Shown here one piece after another: positions 43,312 through 53,731 of a stretch of DNA of 64,000 nt (its first letter is position 1; every line of letters starts with the position of its first letter). The notes beneath the pieces are model-generated. The model had not been told where the DNA came from. It searched no databases and saw only the letters and a program-made list of their open reading frames with translations. Location of the stretch: assembly GCA_905221605.1 (NCBI GenBank), contig CAJNDS010001802.1, positions 428,922 to 492,921 of the forward strand. The letters are read 5' to 3'. The translations under genes and the position numbers were made by a program. The DNA is from Symbiodinium natans. Taxonomy: Eukaryota > Sar > Dinophyceae > Suessiales > Symbiodiniaceae.

Positions 43312-43473
43312 GTCTCAGTCTTTCAGGATTAGGGTTGAAACCTGCCCCCCCCCCCCCCCCCGTTGGGCTTTTTGAGCTACAGTATCCTCAAGGAGCCCTA
43401 TAAACCCCCAAACCCGAATGTTTAGGACTCCAGGGTTCAATGTCGGAGCCCAAGCCGGAGATGCTAATGCAAG

Positions 43474-43491
43474 GTTCATGGGTAGTTGGAT
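43474..43491. repeat. Family-1 terminus fragment
   Basis: 'aaggttcatgggtagtt' only; no partner seen. Confidence 0.35.
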
Positions 43492-44776
43492 GCAGGTTCT
43501 GCACACCTCGAAAAATGGTTGGACCATTTTCTGCCCTAGTGGCCCTACTAAAGCTCAAGCAACCGTGGTTTGAACCCCTAAGCTGCGCTAAGCCCTAGTA
43601 CCCCTAAACCATAGCAATCCTGCAATTCCAAAGTGAAGGTCTACCAACCTCTCCCCTTCCGCCGAAACAGCAATCAAATCGCCCCTAGTTTGGTGGAAGT
43701 GCACTTATGAAGTCCCCTTTGTCGTTTACTTCTTCCTGGGCCGGGATTTTGGGGATTTTGACTATAAAAGGTTCAATCGTAGCCGTACTTCCTGGTGCTG
43801 TTCAGAAGCAGAAATTAAGATACCATAGTTTGCGCACCATATCTCAATAGTATGGCAACTTAACAGCTCAAGTTCTTTGATCTTAAGCCAGCTTCTGTCA
43901 CAAGCACCTCGGCAGTCTCTGTGCACTGTGGGCTTTGTGCAGCGTGGACAGAGGAGGGCAGGGGAAGAAGGCGGCTTTTGAGGTTTCTGTGGGGGTGTTC
44001 AGAATGCTGCCGGCAAAAAGGCGAATCCTCAACACTCGATGTGCTACGCCAAACACAATTCCGGGGTTTGTTTTTCAAAGCTACTGCTGCACGCGCCCAA
44101 CCAATTCACCTCTGAGGTATGAGTTTCAGGACACATTCAGCCCAGCACGGTGCTCAGAGCAGGGCATCAACTTTTGATCTAGACACGATGGAAGCAGTTT
44201 GTTGCCGGCGCCCGTGACGCAAGCTGCCCGCTTCGAGATGATCTTTCGCAGGGGCCAATCGAGACCTACCAGGTAGGACATCGCGCCGGGGTCTGAGATG
44301 CGCATTCGAATGGTTGCTATCATGCTGGACTGATGGGCAAACAACAACTAATTGCACCAAGTCAAAGCACGATATGAGAACAGGCTTCGGCAGCGCCGCT
44401 TGTCTGGCACCCCTTTTTGTTGTCTCATATTCCATGCGATATGGTGCAAAGTCATGAGATGCTCATGCCTACTGCAGCAGTCTCGAAACCATGACGGCTG
44501 CACACTACTAGATGCCCTGTCCCTGACCACATCCTGACCAATTGTGATGATCGTACTGGAAATACCGAAGTTACATGGTCGGTGATGATAGGAGTGAGCA
44601 GGGCATTGCGCTACTGATATGGCCAGGCAGCAATTGCACTGTCACCTTATCAGACGGACAACCGTCGAGCCTGATAGAATCTGCATAGTGACCATCATAA
44701 TCTGCTGTTAGCATGTGTATCAGTGATTTAGGGTTTAGGGTTTAGGGATTAGGGGTTACACCATTGTTCTCTGCAG

Positions 44777-44830
44777 GTGCTTGGACAGACAGATACCCGT
44801 CAGCCCCGCACTTGGCTTCAAATGCGCACG
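44777..44830 (+). CDS. Exon candidate, Cys module
   Basis: Acceptor 'ccattgttctctgcag', donor GCACG|GTACAC. Reads CLDRQIPVSPALGFKCA, two Cys 14 residues apart. Confidence 0.46.
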
Positions 44831-44871
44831 GTACACGATACAGGCATGCTCTGAGAGGCCGCTTTATGTGG

Positions 44872-44999
44872 GGGGTTTACGAAAAAGGGAGGTGCCCCCT
44901 TCATACCCCAAATAAGAAAAGAACCCCCTTAAAGGGATCCCAAAAGGAAACCCCCCCCCCCCCCCCCCCCCTTCGCCATTTTCGGAAATCCCATGTCTG
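44872..44999. repeat. Family-2b inverted-repeat element with poly-C
   Basis: Starts 'ggggggtttacgaaaaa' and ends with 'ttcggaaatccc'. The core 'ataccccaaataagaaaag' matches 10037. Interrupted by a run of more than 20 C. Confidence 0.6.
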
Positions 45000-45216
45000 G
45001 AGATGGTGTTAAAGCATGGATTTGCGGGCTCTGCTTTGGTGCTTGCAGCCTCCGATTTCAGGATGATGATCCCGCAGGGCTGGAGCAGCACGGCCTCTAG
45101 GCTGCAGCAAGAAGGGATGGCAGCTGCATGATGGGGAGATTTTTGGTCTTAGTTTTGCGGGCACGGTCTCTTTTTCTCGTCTCAACCGGGCAACATCGAC
45201 ATGATCCGCATCTCAG

Positions 45217-45265
45217 GAGGCTTTCCCCTTCACCATCTCGCCGTTCACCTTTGTCGACTCGCAGG
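45217..45265 (+). CDS. Exon candidate, beta-rich
   Basis: After 'cgcatctcag'. Reads EAFPFTISPFTFVDSQ, alternating hydrophobics with high GC third positions. The 30 bases before it (GNIDMIRIS in another frame) also look coding, so the edge is uncertain. Confidence 0.4.
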
Positions 45266-45795
45266 GTCATTGGATCAGGCAGGTGGGCTACACCATCCTA
45301 CGCCGTTTTGTGGGTTTGCCATGCAGTGTTTTCCCTTTCCCCGAATTGATTTCTGAAATGCCCAAAGCTGTGAAGAGAGTCCAGGCTGTTTTGGGCAGTT
45401 TTGCTCTAAGGGGGAGGGGGTAAGCTCTGCCCATTCCGAGGACTCGGGTGCGGTTGTTGGTATTGTGCAGGTTGGACGTTTCTTAGGGTTTAGCTTTTGT
45501 TGTGCCTTTCTGGGTGCTGCTGTGACATGAGTGTGATGCGCCGACATGAGTCTTTTCAACGCCTTCTTGACAACCCTGGGCCATCAAACCGAATGAGGCC
45601 ATTATGATTCTCCATGATTCCCTGATGATCGGAAGCAGCGACAGGCGTAACAAGTTGGACTCCAACGAGGAGATCAAGGGCACGGAGGTGGGAGGGCTTC
45701 CGGCTTTGGGGAGTTGTGCGTTGAGTCCATCGATCGCCCATGCTAGGAATTTTGGGCGTGGGGTGTGCGAGCGAAGTGATCCTTGTGTAGCTTCA

Positions 45796-45870
45796 CGGGG
45801 TACCCTAAATATTATGCGCCGCATTGTAATAGGGATCCAAAAAGGGACCATAACTTTGACAATCACCCAC
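45796..45870. repeat. Family-3 inverted-repeat element
   Basis: Right end 'ggaccataactttgacaatc' is the reverse complement of the left end of the 60817 copy. The left end is diverged. Confidence 0.55.
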
Positions 45871-46448
45871 TTGTGTCTTGATGGGGGGGGAGGAGGCAGG
45901 GACTAATTTAAACGACTTGCTCGCGTGCCAGTCCGCTTCGAACCTGAAGCTGTGCTGGGGCATCTGGTCCAACGGAGCGCCAAAGCTTCCCGGCAGCATT
46001 CGCAAGGGGGCGAGGGGGGGGGGGGGGGTTCATCCGGGCATTCCGGTTTTTGCGCCGTCATACTAATCCTAAACAACTTAAGTGGAATTGCAAGGCTGTG
46101 AGTCGTTGAGCTCCCTTGATCCCTGAATCTATAAGTAGCAAAACCTGCAACCCATTGGGGTTTTAGAGATATCGATCTTGTAAAGAGTTCTGAAGAGCCC
46201 TCAGTGCGGGTCCTTCGAATGATGCAGAACTCTCACTGGAAGAGGGTTTCGGAGTGGGTGCGATGTCTACTTGCCAATCTGGACGTGCATCTTCGGCAGG
46301 CCCCATCGCATCTGTGCAGTCCCCTTATTAACTCGGTAGGTTTCTGTGCTCCGAGAAAGAAGGGCCGATGTGAAGCAGGGTGTATATTGCTGTTATCGGT
46401 GAGTGTATATAAGGTTCCTTTTTGATATTGGTGAGTGTTTGTACTGGG

Positions 46449-46495
46449 TGTCCTCTTGGGGGTACATGAAATGTCCTCTTGGGGGTACATGAAAT
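46449..46495. repeat. 23-bp direct duplication
   Basis: 'tgtcctcttgggggtacatg' followed by 'aaa' occurs twice back to back, identical. A recent tandem duplication. Confidence 0.9.
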
Positions 46496-46566
46496 ATACA
46501 CCCTACTTCATGTGACTAAAACCGCCCCCGGCAACCCCCAAGTCCAGTTGCCGTCACCTCTTCGAG

Positions 46567-46627
46567 GTTCTACCACGAGGCAGGCACCGTGAACTTCGAG
46601 GATCCGCCTCCCATGGCAGAAGCCACG
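46567..46627 (+). CDS. Exon candidate, modular protein
   Basis: Acceptor 'cgtcacctcttcgag', donor GCCACG|GTGAGC, both good. Reads FYHEAGTVNFEDPPPMAEAT. Phase 2 to 0. Confidence 0.52.
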
Positions 46628-46656
46628 GTGAGCCAAGGGCCCAGTTGGTTCAGGGG

Positions 46657-46712
46657 GTTTAGGGTTTAGGGTTTGGGGTTTAGGGGTTTAAGGGTTTTGG
46701 GGTTTAGGGGTG
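46657..46712. repeat. Degenerate telomere-type array (TTTAGGG)n
   Basis: About seven units with one-base insertions, 30 bp after the preceding exon. Confidence 0.8.
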
Positions 46713-47061
46713 AGGAAGGAGTTTAGGATGTCAAGGAATGTCAAGGAATGTGTAGGGTCCAGGCTCAGCTTGGCTGCGGGTTTCGGCTCCCGTGTTCGGG
46801 TGCATAAGTTGGTTTTAGGGAGCCTTTCGTGCTTGGCCCCCGGGCCCTCGAGGGTTTTCGGGATGTGGTGAGGCTACGGTGCCCCCGGTTTCTTCATGAA
46901 GGTTCAAAAGGTGGTTTTAAAGACTGAATCTTGAATCAGCATCGCTTTTTGTGACCATATAGGGGATGTAGCAGGAGTCTGCATGTGCAGAGAACGGGGT
47001 CACCTAGAATTTTTAGGAGGATGGAGCCCCAAAGTCCCAAAGCGTCCCCTGGCTGAAGCAG

Positions 47062-47160
47062 ATCCCAGGTCTCTCCACCAAGATGCAGGAAGCCGTGGCT
47101 CCCGTGATCATCGCCTTCAAGACGACAGCCACATGCTCAGACCTACCAGCCCTTCCTCTT
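47062..47160 (+). CDS. Exon candidate, modular protein
   Basis: After 'tggctgaagcag'. Reads IPGLSTKMQEAVAPVIIAF then KTTATCSDLPALPL. Right edge uncertain. Confidence 0.45.
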
Positions 47161-47869
47161 CGATGGATTTCTGAAAGACTATGATGCCAGCCTGAGGCCA
47201 GCCGGTCCGAGTATGCCACGCCCACCGGGTCCCCATGCTCAGAGTGCTTGGATTGATGGCCGTCATGACGTGCATGTCAGGGCCAAGGGGGTTTTTGTTC
47301 GTTTTGGTGGTGCAGCCGAGCTGTTTCGCCTGCGTGCCTTCACAACTGTGGGCTGGACTCACCTGAGGCAAACCATGCTGATGCTGCGTTTCATGGACGT
47401 GAGCACGAAGCCTCTTGCTCAAAGCTTTGCCGACATGGGAAGGTTGGCTTTCAAAGGCAATGCCTTCCTAAACCCGGAGCCCAGCAACCGCAAGCACCGT
47501 AAGTCCCGAGATTGCCTGCAATGAAAGCATGCCCTCCTGGAGCCCTCCAAACCCTAAACCCTGCTCCAGAGGTGTCGGATCCCTTCCAAAGCACACTTGC
47601 CGTTGTGTGGTTCCTTGTTTTTGCGGGTGGTTTCGGTCTTGAGCGTTGGCGGGTTGGGGTGGGCGCTGGGCGAAGGTGGAGGGCTTCTGAGTGCGGGTTG
47701 CGGGCTAGAAGAGCCGCTGCTCGAGCACAACCAAACCCAGGAGCCTGCTGGCACTACGCATTCACAGCTTGTGAGGTCTAAGGATTGAGAGCTTGTTCAC
47801 CGTGTCTCCGAAGCCCCAACTTCTTTATCTGCCAGGGCGGGCGGGGGGAGGTTTCTCTTGAGCACTCAG

Positions 47870-47936
47870 GCTGGAGCCATTCTTCTACTCCACGGAGCAG
47901 GGCATCCGAGGCGTCTACGCCATGCCACCCTACCAG
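47870..47936 (+). CDS. Exon candidate, modular protein
   Basis: Acceptor 'ttgagcactcag', CCAG|GC donor. Reads LEPFFYSTEQGIRGVYAMPP then YQ. Phase 2 to 0, same as the 46567 and 25006 exons. Confidence 0.5.
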
Positions 47937-47984
47937 GCGCGGCAAGCGCTGCCAAGCTTGAGCCGAAGCTCCGATATTCCGGGT

Positions 47985-48090
47985 TTTAATGTTTTTGGGG
48001 GTTTAGGGATGTAGTCCCTATTAGCCCCCAAATAATGCCTAAATATCCCCTAAGGTCCCTTATAAGGGTCCCTCCTTTAGTCCCCTTGAG
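47985..48090. repeat. Inverted-repeat element, family-2/3 related
   Basis: Contains 'agtccctattagcccccaa', 'aaggtcccttataagggtcc' and 'tagtccccttgag', i.e. the same short words in palindromic order. Confidence 0.45.
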
Positions 48091-48315
48091 TTTAGGTAAA
48101 CCGAGTCAACGGCGCGTGTGCAAGGAAGTCACGAAGGCCCAGCAGAAGCAGCATGCGGGGCACCCAGTCGAATGAAGCGTTGTCACAACTCCGGGCCAAG
48201 CTGTTCTGCATGTCCTGTTGCTTTAATAAAGATGCAGGATTTGTTCTAAGCCTGTTCCCCCGCCTCTACCGTTCTAATGCTGGCCGCACGTCCATGCAAC
48301 GACACGACACAGGAT

Positions 48316-48875
48316 CTAAGTTGCACATGTGGGCCGTGTCTGGAGAGGAAGGTCTGCCTGCGAAATTTGATGCGCCATTTCTTTCCTGATCAGTAGCATC
48401 GAGGCTTGCGTCGAGGTTCCTGGCTGTTGGTGTGAACGGGAAGTGAACGCCATGCCACTATTAGGTTCGACGATCCACGTCAAATCATACGCATTGAGGT
48501 GTGTGGCAAGATCTTTACCGAGTTCTGGTCCAGTCACTCGGAGGCTCGTCACAGACATCTGGCTCTAACCGCCTTCGTCTCTTCCGGGGCCTCGCTGGAC
48601 CTCCGAACTTTGCACAGACACCTCCGGAATTCCTTTGCGTTGTTGCGCTTGATCGACTGAAGCTTGCTTAGCTGCCTTGCCTGCCTGTACAGGGCTTTCC
48701 CATGCCTGTCGGCTGCTTCTACACGCAGAAGCTTTCGGATCTGCCGACGACCGGAGGCAGGAGCCTCAAACTCGGGTTGAGGTCTCTTCATTGGTGGTTC
48801 CGAAAGACCATATGAGTGTCGGCAAGCAGCCTTTGAGCCATAATGGTGATTATCGGGACAGGGTCTTAGAAACAA
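48316..48875 (-). pseudogene. Possible decayed coding fragment, minus strand
   Basis: Two adjacent minus-strand frames look more protein-like than the + strand: RRQIRKLLRVEAADRHGKAL with RQARQLSKLQSIKRNNAK (right part), then, after a frame change, LRVTGPELGKDLATHLNAYD (left part). The basic helix resembles the linker before reverse transcriptase in LINE proteins, but no catalytic motif is seen. Could be chance, as the + strand is also open over part of it. Confidence 0.2.
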
Positions 48876-49152
48876 GCAGCAGAGTGCTCAAGCAGGCTCC
48901 CAAGTTGTCCATGCTTTTTCGGAATTTTCTGGCTTCTGGAAGTCGCGTCCCTCCTGTTCCCTCCTCTTCCAGTCCTTCACAAGGCAATCCAACTGTTAAT
49001 GTTTGAGATTTTGGCTCCGACTGGAGTCTTGGACCAGGTACTGCAACCCCCTTAGCTAGACCCAGCATACCCTGATGCCAGAGCAGCCCTGAAGCCGGGC
49101 TCCTAAACAGAGTTCCGCCATGCTCTCAATACATGACAGCCCTACGCAGCAG

Positions 49153-49212
49153 GTTCCGTCTTCTTCCGCGAGCTCTACATCACCTTCGGGGCGCCCGGGC
49201 AAAACCTTGCCG
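49153..49212 (+). CDS. Exon candidate, modular protein
   Basis: After 'cctacgcagcag'. Reads SVFFRELYITFGAPGQNLA, strand plus Ala-Pro-Gly loop; donor TTGCC-G|GTTGAG. Confidence 0.5.
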
Positions 49213-49543
49213 GTTGAGTTGCTAGGGTTTCGACATGTTCCGGGGCGCGCGGTAGTCGTGTGGATCTTATGATGTCTGCGCGCGGTTGCAGGATCCTCGC
49301 CCTACAGCTTCATGTGGTAGTACGAGCCGAAAGGATCATTGGATTGGTCAATTGATGAAAGTGGAGCTGCAGTCCGAAAGCTCTGAAGCCCCTGCACCCT
49401 GAAACCCTTCGGATTACATGTATGTTCCTTGTCTAAGGAGGGGATTAGTTTGGTACAACCGCCGCTAACTCACTAAGGAATCGCTTCTGCTGAAGTGCTG
49501 TTTTGGGGACGGTTGCTAGCGTTGAAGAACTGAAACGTACAAG

Positions 49544-49634
49544 GAGAGAAATGGGTTGCGAGAGAACACCGAGTACCACATTGTGCTGAATGCCGTTCCT
49601 CGGCTGCACAACCCATCGATGGACATCGTGGCAG
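49544..49634 (+). CDS. Exon candidate, modular protein
   Basis: Reads NGLRENTEYHIVLNAVPRLH then NPSMDIVA. E-Y-H-I-V-L-N-A-V is a regular beta strand. Phase 0, GC donor. Confidence 0.5.
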
Positions 49635-50040
49635 GCTTGGATATTAGTGTATTAGTGCAGTGCCCCGGTTGCTTTCGGTTAGTCCCTAAGAATCACACAA
49701 GCCCAAGGCAATATTTGTTGAGGAGATTTCTTCCTACCCTCATCGACTGACTCAAGACGCAGCACTCAAGGGCGCAAACCTGTACTTTATCTTCGCTGCT
49801 GAGCATATATGTAACCCTTCAACCCTAATTGGGTACTATACCCCCTCTGGGCGCCCCACGTCACGGTCAGCCTTCTTCTCCCTAGAAGGTCTCTGGAATC
49901 TGATGTACACCTCTGCCCCTATGCAACCCCCAGCATAGGGACCTTACGGGTAGGCTTAGAAGATATCCGGGGGTGTGTTGCGAGGGCAAGGGTGAATGAT
50001 GCTGCCAGGGGGTCGGTCCATCCAACAAGCCTGTGGGTAG

Positions 50041-50117
50041 GAAATCCAGAACTTCAACGCGGGCGACCTGCTTGTGGACATCTATGCCATGTGTGCGGGC
50101 TTCACTGGCTGCTCGAG
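50041..50117 (+). CDS. Exon candidate, modular protein
   Basis: Reads EIQNFNAGDLLVDIYAMCAG then FTGCS; GC donor. NFNA compares with NYNA at 27790 and 37893. The left edge may be 50050. Confidence 0.5.
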
Positions 50118-51178
50118 GCAGCCCGGTTGCTTCCCGGGGTGAATGCCTGGGGCTGACGGAACCCAAGTCCTAAACCCAGCAACTCATCAAGCTGTGGTTT
50201 GGAGCTCTGCCGCGTGAGATTTTGTCTGTGTTGCTTGGGGTCGTTTTCTTGTTATGCTTGTTCGGTTGTGTGTTGTTTTACTGCGTGGTGGCTGTGTTGT
50301 TCCGACGTGTGTGGGTGCGGCTGGTCGGTGCATATGTGTGGATACATGGCTGACTTGCTCTCCTGCTTCTTTGTTTGGTTGCACTCCTGCCCCAGACTTT
50401 GAGTACACTTTACCGAACACCAGGATGGGAGGGGGCCTGAAACTGCCTTAGAACTCGAAACCATAAACCTCACAAGACCCGAAACCCCTGCACCAAAACC
50501 CTGAAACCCCAAACACGATTCAAGGATCCTAGAGGATTTGTGGCAGCGAGCCAGGCCATACCAAGTCTTCGAGAAGGGCTCGGCGCACGTTGCAGACTCA
50601 GGGGGGGGGTCTTCTTTTTGGGGCTTAGGGCTCAGGGCATAGGATTCTGTTTTTGCAGACGCTTGTTGTTTGCAAAGTTGTTTGTGGGTAGGACCTTGCG
50701 TTAGTTCACTGAAGCTAGGGTTGAGGGTTTTAGGGCACGCCTCTGAACCATGGCCGAGCCCCAAGATCCCATTGCCAGCACCCGTAGCCTAAACTCCTAG
50801 AATCCGAGAACCTAAGCCCCAAGCATCCCTAAACCCGAAACCCTAAGCTTCAAGAAGCAACCTCAGCGAGCCGGGACCATGCCCCACCATGTTCAGAGCA
50901 GGGCTTACTGATGTTTGAGGGTTTCGATCGGTTTCTGACTCGTTCCTAGTAGAGAATTCAGGGAACTCTCATGGAACCCCTGACAAGGAATACGGGATGA
51001 CCCGATTTCCCTACTTAGAACAGGGCAAGGATAGGGGTGCGAACGCCCGCCCATCTCTCAATTCAAGCCCTAAGCCCTCAACCGAAACTACCCTAAGCAA
51101 CAGCCCTCCGGCGAAAGGAAGCCCCTCAAACCTGAATCTGAAATCCTCAACCCTTAACCCCAAACACCTCGATAATCA

Positions 51179-51232
51179 GGGTTTAGGGTTAGGGTTTATG
51201 GTTTAGGGTTTAGGGTTTAGGGTTTAGGGCTA
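51179..51232. repeat. Interstitial telomere-type array (TTTAGGG)n
   Basis: Seven to eight units, the last five perfect, about 35 bp before the next exon's acceptor region. Confidence 0.9.
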
Positions 51233-51268
51233 GTTTGCCCTCCCGCCGCTTTTGCAAAGCATTTTCAG

Positions 51269-51344
51269 GCCTCCCGCGCCACCGAAATCAAGGCTACGGC
51301 TGCCGAGCCGCAGTTTTCCCTGACGGCCGGGATCTCGAAAAGGG
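51269..51344 (+). CDS. Exon candidate, modular protein
   Basis: Acceptor 'tttgcaaagcattttcag'. Reads ASRATEIKATAAEPQFSLT then AGISK; high GC third positions. GT donor at 51345. Confidence 0.47.
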
Positions 51345-52106
51345 GTGCTCTTGTTTTTTTTTTGGGTGTGTGTGTGTGTGTGTGTTTTGTTAGTTTTATG
51401 GGGTTTAGGATGTAGGGTTTAGGGTTATTGAGGTGTTCATTGAGGGCTGGTTTTGTGGTCTTGAGGGAGGTTTGGCGGTTTAGAGGGTTCGGCAGTTAAG
51501 GGGGTTTGACCGCAACTTTTCAATGTGCTTGACACCCTCAAACGTTTTGAGTCTTATGAACAGGCTTTCCCTGATTGAGGGTTTAGGGCGGACCCCCAGT
51601 TTCGAAGACACTTAAAATTACAAGCATCCCTGCTTCCATCACATGTGGTCAAGGGACTGCGAGTATTCCGTCTATCCGTCTTTGGGTCTCTTTGTCTTGC
51701 GTGTTCCTGCTCCGTGTTACCGCTGACCACTGTTAATCACCTCCCAAATAAGGACTTTTTACCTGGCAGGTAGAGAGAAGTAGGCAGACAGCCCGGTAGG
51801 GTTGGGCCAGGCGGAGGCAGCCCAAATAAAGCCCTAGAGCTTGCGTCCGTGGTGGCGGTTATAGCTTCTCCTTGTTGGAATGTCACCTGCTATGAAAGCC
51901 CTTTTTGACTTAGTAAGTAGGGTCAGTAAGGTGGGTTATGGGGATTATAAGAAGGTTTCTAGGGGGATACTAAGTAGGCACCCTAAGCCGAGCTCGAAAT
52001 CCAGGATGGCTTCTTGATCCAGCGTGGAAACCCTTTGGATGGGGCCATTCACTTAGATGCTTCAGACATTCCCCGGAGTGGCTGCGCCTGAACTTCTTCT
52101 TTCCAG

Positions 52107-52172
52107 GCCGGAGTGAGCGGAGGGTGTCTGAAAGCCAAGGTGCTGAGCCTGTCGGAGCTGAACATCTTGCAG
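52107..52172 (+). CDS. Exon candidate, modular protein
   Basis: Acceptor 'aacttcttctttccag'. Twenty-two codons, phase 0-0, reading AGVSGGCLKAKVLSLSELNI then LQ. GA-type donor (GCAG|GACG). Confidence 0.5.
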
Positions 52173-52260
52173 GACGGATGCTTGTCTTAGCCCAACTTGT
52201 TCTGGATCTCTGTATCTTCGAAGCTGCTGTTTTCTGCCTGCGTCTTATGGGCATATTCGC

Positions 52261-52363
52261 AGCCATGCGCCTTGTGCAGATCCAGCTCAAGGGCCAGAGT
52301 GGTGTGCGAGCCATTGTCAAGGAGGCCTGGACAACCCAAGCTGCCAAAAAACTCATGCCCTGA
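52261..52363 (+). CDS. Possible terminal exon
   Basis: Open to TGA 52361-52363. After a 'tattcgcag' acceptor it reads MRLVQIQLKGQSGVRAIVKE then AWTTQAAKKLMP. Coding codon texture. The same frame runs upstream through a hydrophobic stretch. The minus strand is also open. Confidence 0.3.
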
Positions 52364-53527
52364 AGCTGCCTCGTGCCAGGTCAGTGCCAGGACTCTTAAC
52401 TTTATGTTCCGAGATTCTGTGGCTGCCAGTCCCTGATCCGGATGTACATGTGGCCGTTGACGGCCTGGGACGTCGGTGCTCATCTCAGGGAGGACCCGCA
52501 TTGCTGATCGCCCTGCGTTCGATTTTCGTTTGAAATGTCCTTGCGCAAGCTCGTGCCGTCCCTACTTGTATTTCCCAATTGCTTGTCAAGAGGCACCATT
52601 GTACCAGTGCCGCTTCGACAGTCGTCTTTCGATGTTCTATGCACAACTAAAATGTCTGCCAAATGTATGCTTGCACTACGGCACCACGTATTGGAAGGCT
52701 TCCTGCTTAGGGTCTGTGAAAGAATGAGGTCGGGAAGCGCAGAGGTTTGAGTATGCGAGTGTATGCACTCGTTCTTATCTCTAAGCCATCCAACGTCCTT
52801 TATCCGTATGGTAGTAAGCCCGTACTCCTTTGTTTTTGAGTGGAGGCTCTTTACTACCCCTGCAGCTTAGTAGGCGATTCTCGGGATCTTGGAGTGCCAT
52901 AGAGCAGAGCGCAACGGCGAAAAAGCAGACAAGGGAAGCAAGCAACGGCACAGACCACAACCAGAACAACCAGAAAGCAGAGCACGGAACGAGGATTAGC
53001 TGAAGGTTGGTGAAACTATAGAAGCCTTCTCTCAGTACGGCTTGTTCAGGTCAAAGTTCCCAGCGCCAATCGATTTTGCGTGTTTCTCTTCCATGTAGCA
53101 GCCAATGCCCCTCAGCCAGACGACTCAAAAACTGACCTTGCTTCGTCCTCGAGGCCTTGTAGTAAGACCAAACGATTGAGGTACTGCTTCCTGTGTGGCC
53201 GAGTGCATCCCCTACTACGCAGCCCCGCCTGAGTGCCCGCGGCCGAGACTGGGGAAAGGCTTCAGCTTGGTTGCTCTTCTCCCTAAACCTCCTGGAAACC
53301 CTCCAGTCGACATCGCAGGTTCCGGTTCTTCTCCCAACCCTAAACTTTAGCCCTCAACCCTAAATCGCCCTAAGCCCTGAACCCTTAGATTCCTTAGATC
53401 TCTGCTGGGTTTGGAAGGTTGAGCTCAGGGACTTGGGGTCTTCGCCTGAAGTTGCTTCGCCGCGTGGCTCCGCTCACTGAAGTTCCCCATGACATGAACC
53501 TCAGAAGCAATCTGGTGATTTCTCTAA

Positions 53528-53615
53528 ATTGTGGCCTCTTTTGGGGTCCTGATTATAAGTCGGCGCCTCTTATTTAGGGTACCCAATAAGGGACGTTTAA
53601 AGCTGCAAGTACGTC
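53528..53615. repeat. Inverted-repeat element, family-3 related
   Basis: 'ttttggggtcctgattataa' and 'tatttagggtacccaataag' correspond to the middle of the 60817 and 13262 elements. It lies 115 bp upstream of the methyltransferase start. Confidence 0.45.
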
Positions 53616-53680
53616 CCCGAATACGGCCATAGCCGGTTAGAGCTCTAAACCCTTGCTTATCCACCCGGTTGCCTCCTTTT

Positions 53681-53682
53681 AG
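53681..53682 (+). promoter_or_regulatory. Candidate (trans-)splice acceptor of the methyltransferase
   Basis: 'gttgcctccttttag' is a strong pyrimidine tract plus AG, 49 bases before the first in-frame ATG, with no upstream coding exon seen. In dinoflagellates this is where a spliced leader would be added. Inference only. Confidence 0.35.
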
Positions 53683-53731
53683 GCAAACGCCACGCACCAG
53701 TCCGTGGTGGTTTCTGCAAGGCTTACAGAAC

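Larger units (their letters stand above)
25006..52363 (+). other. Giant modular extracellular-type protein locus (one or more genes)
   Basis: More than 30 short + strand exon candidates with GC-rich third positions. The translations are beta-rich, carry paired Cys and share words: N/D-N-x-[LIM]-[TM]-x-[IFV] strands (GNDKNNLMTIKL, NDGSEINNNIVSVMI), aromatic Asn motifs (CPNYNAE, GNYNAFG, NFNAGDLLVDIY) and Pro-Gly or Pro-Pro loops (IDCPPGGE, SPPGVGLMG, FGAPGQN). This fits a very long, repeated-domain secreted or cell-surface protein. No catalytic motif, signal peptide or membrane anchor was identified, and no known family is asserted. Exon phases were not closed, so the number of genes is unknown. 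A possible terminal exon ends at 52363. Confidence 0.42.

Noticed and set aside
48677-49006. 109-codon + strand frame (RVEVSSLVVPKDHMSVG)
   Set aside because: Overlaps the minus-strand fragment that looks slightly more protein-like. Neither has independent support, so it was not listed as a gene.
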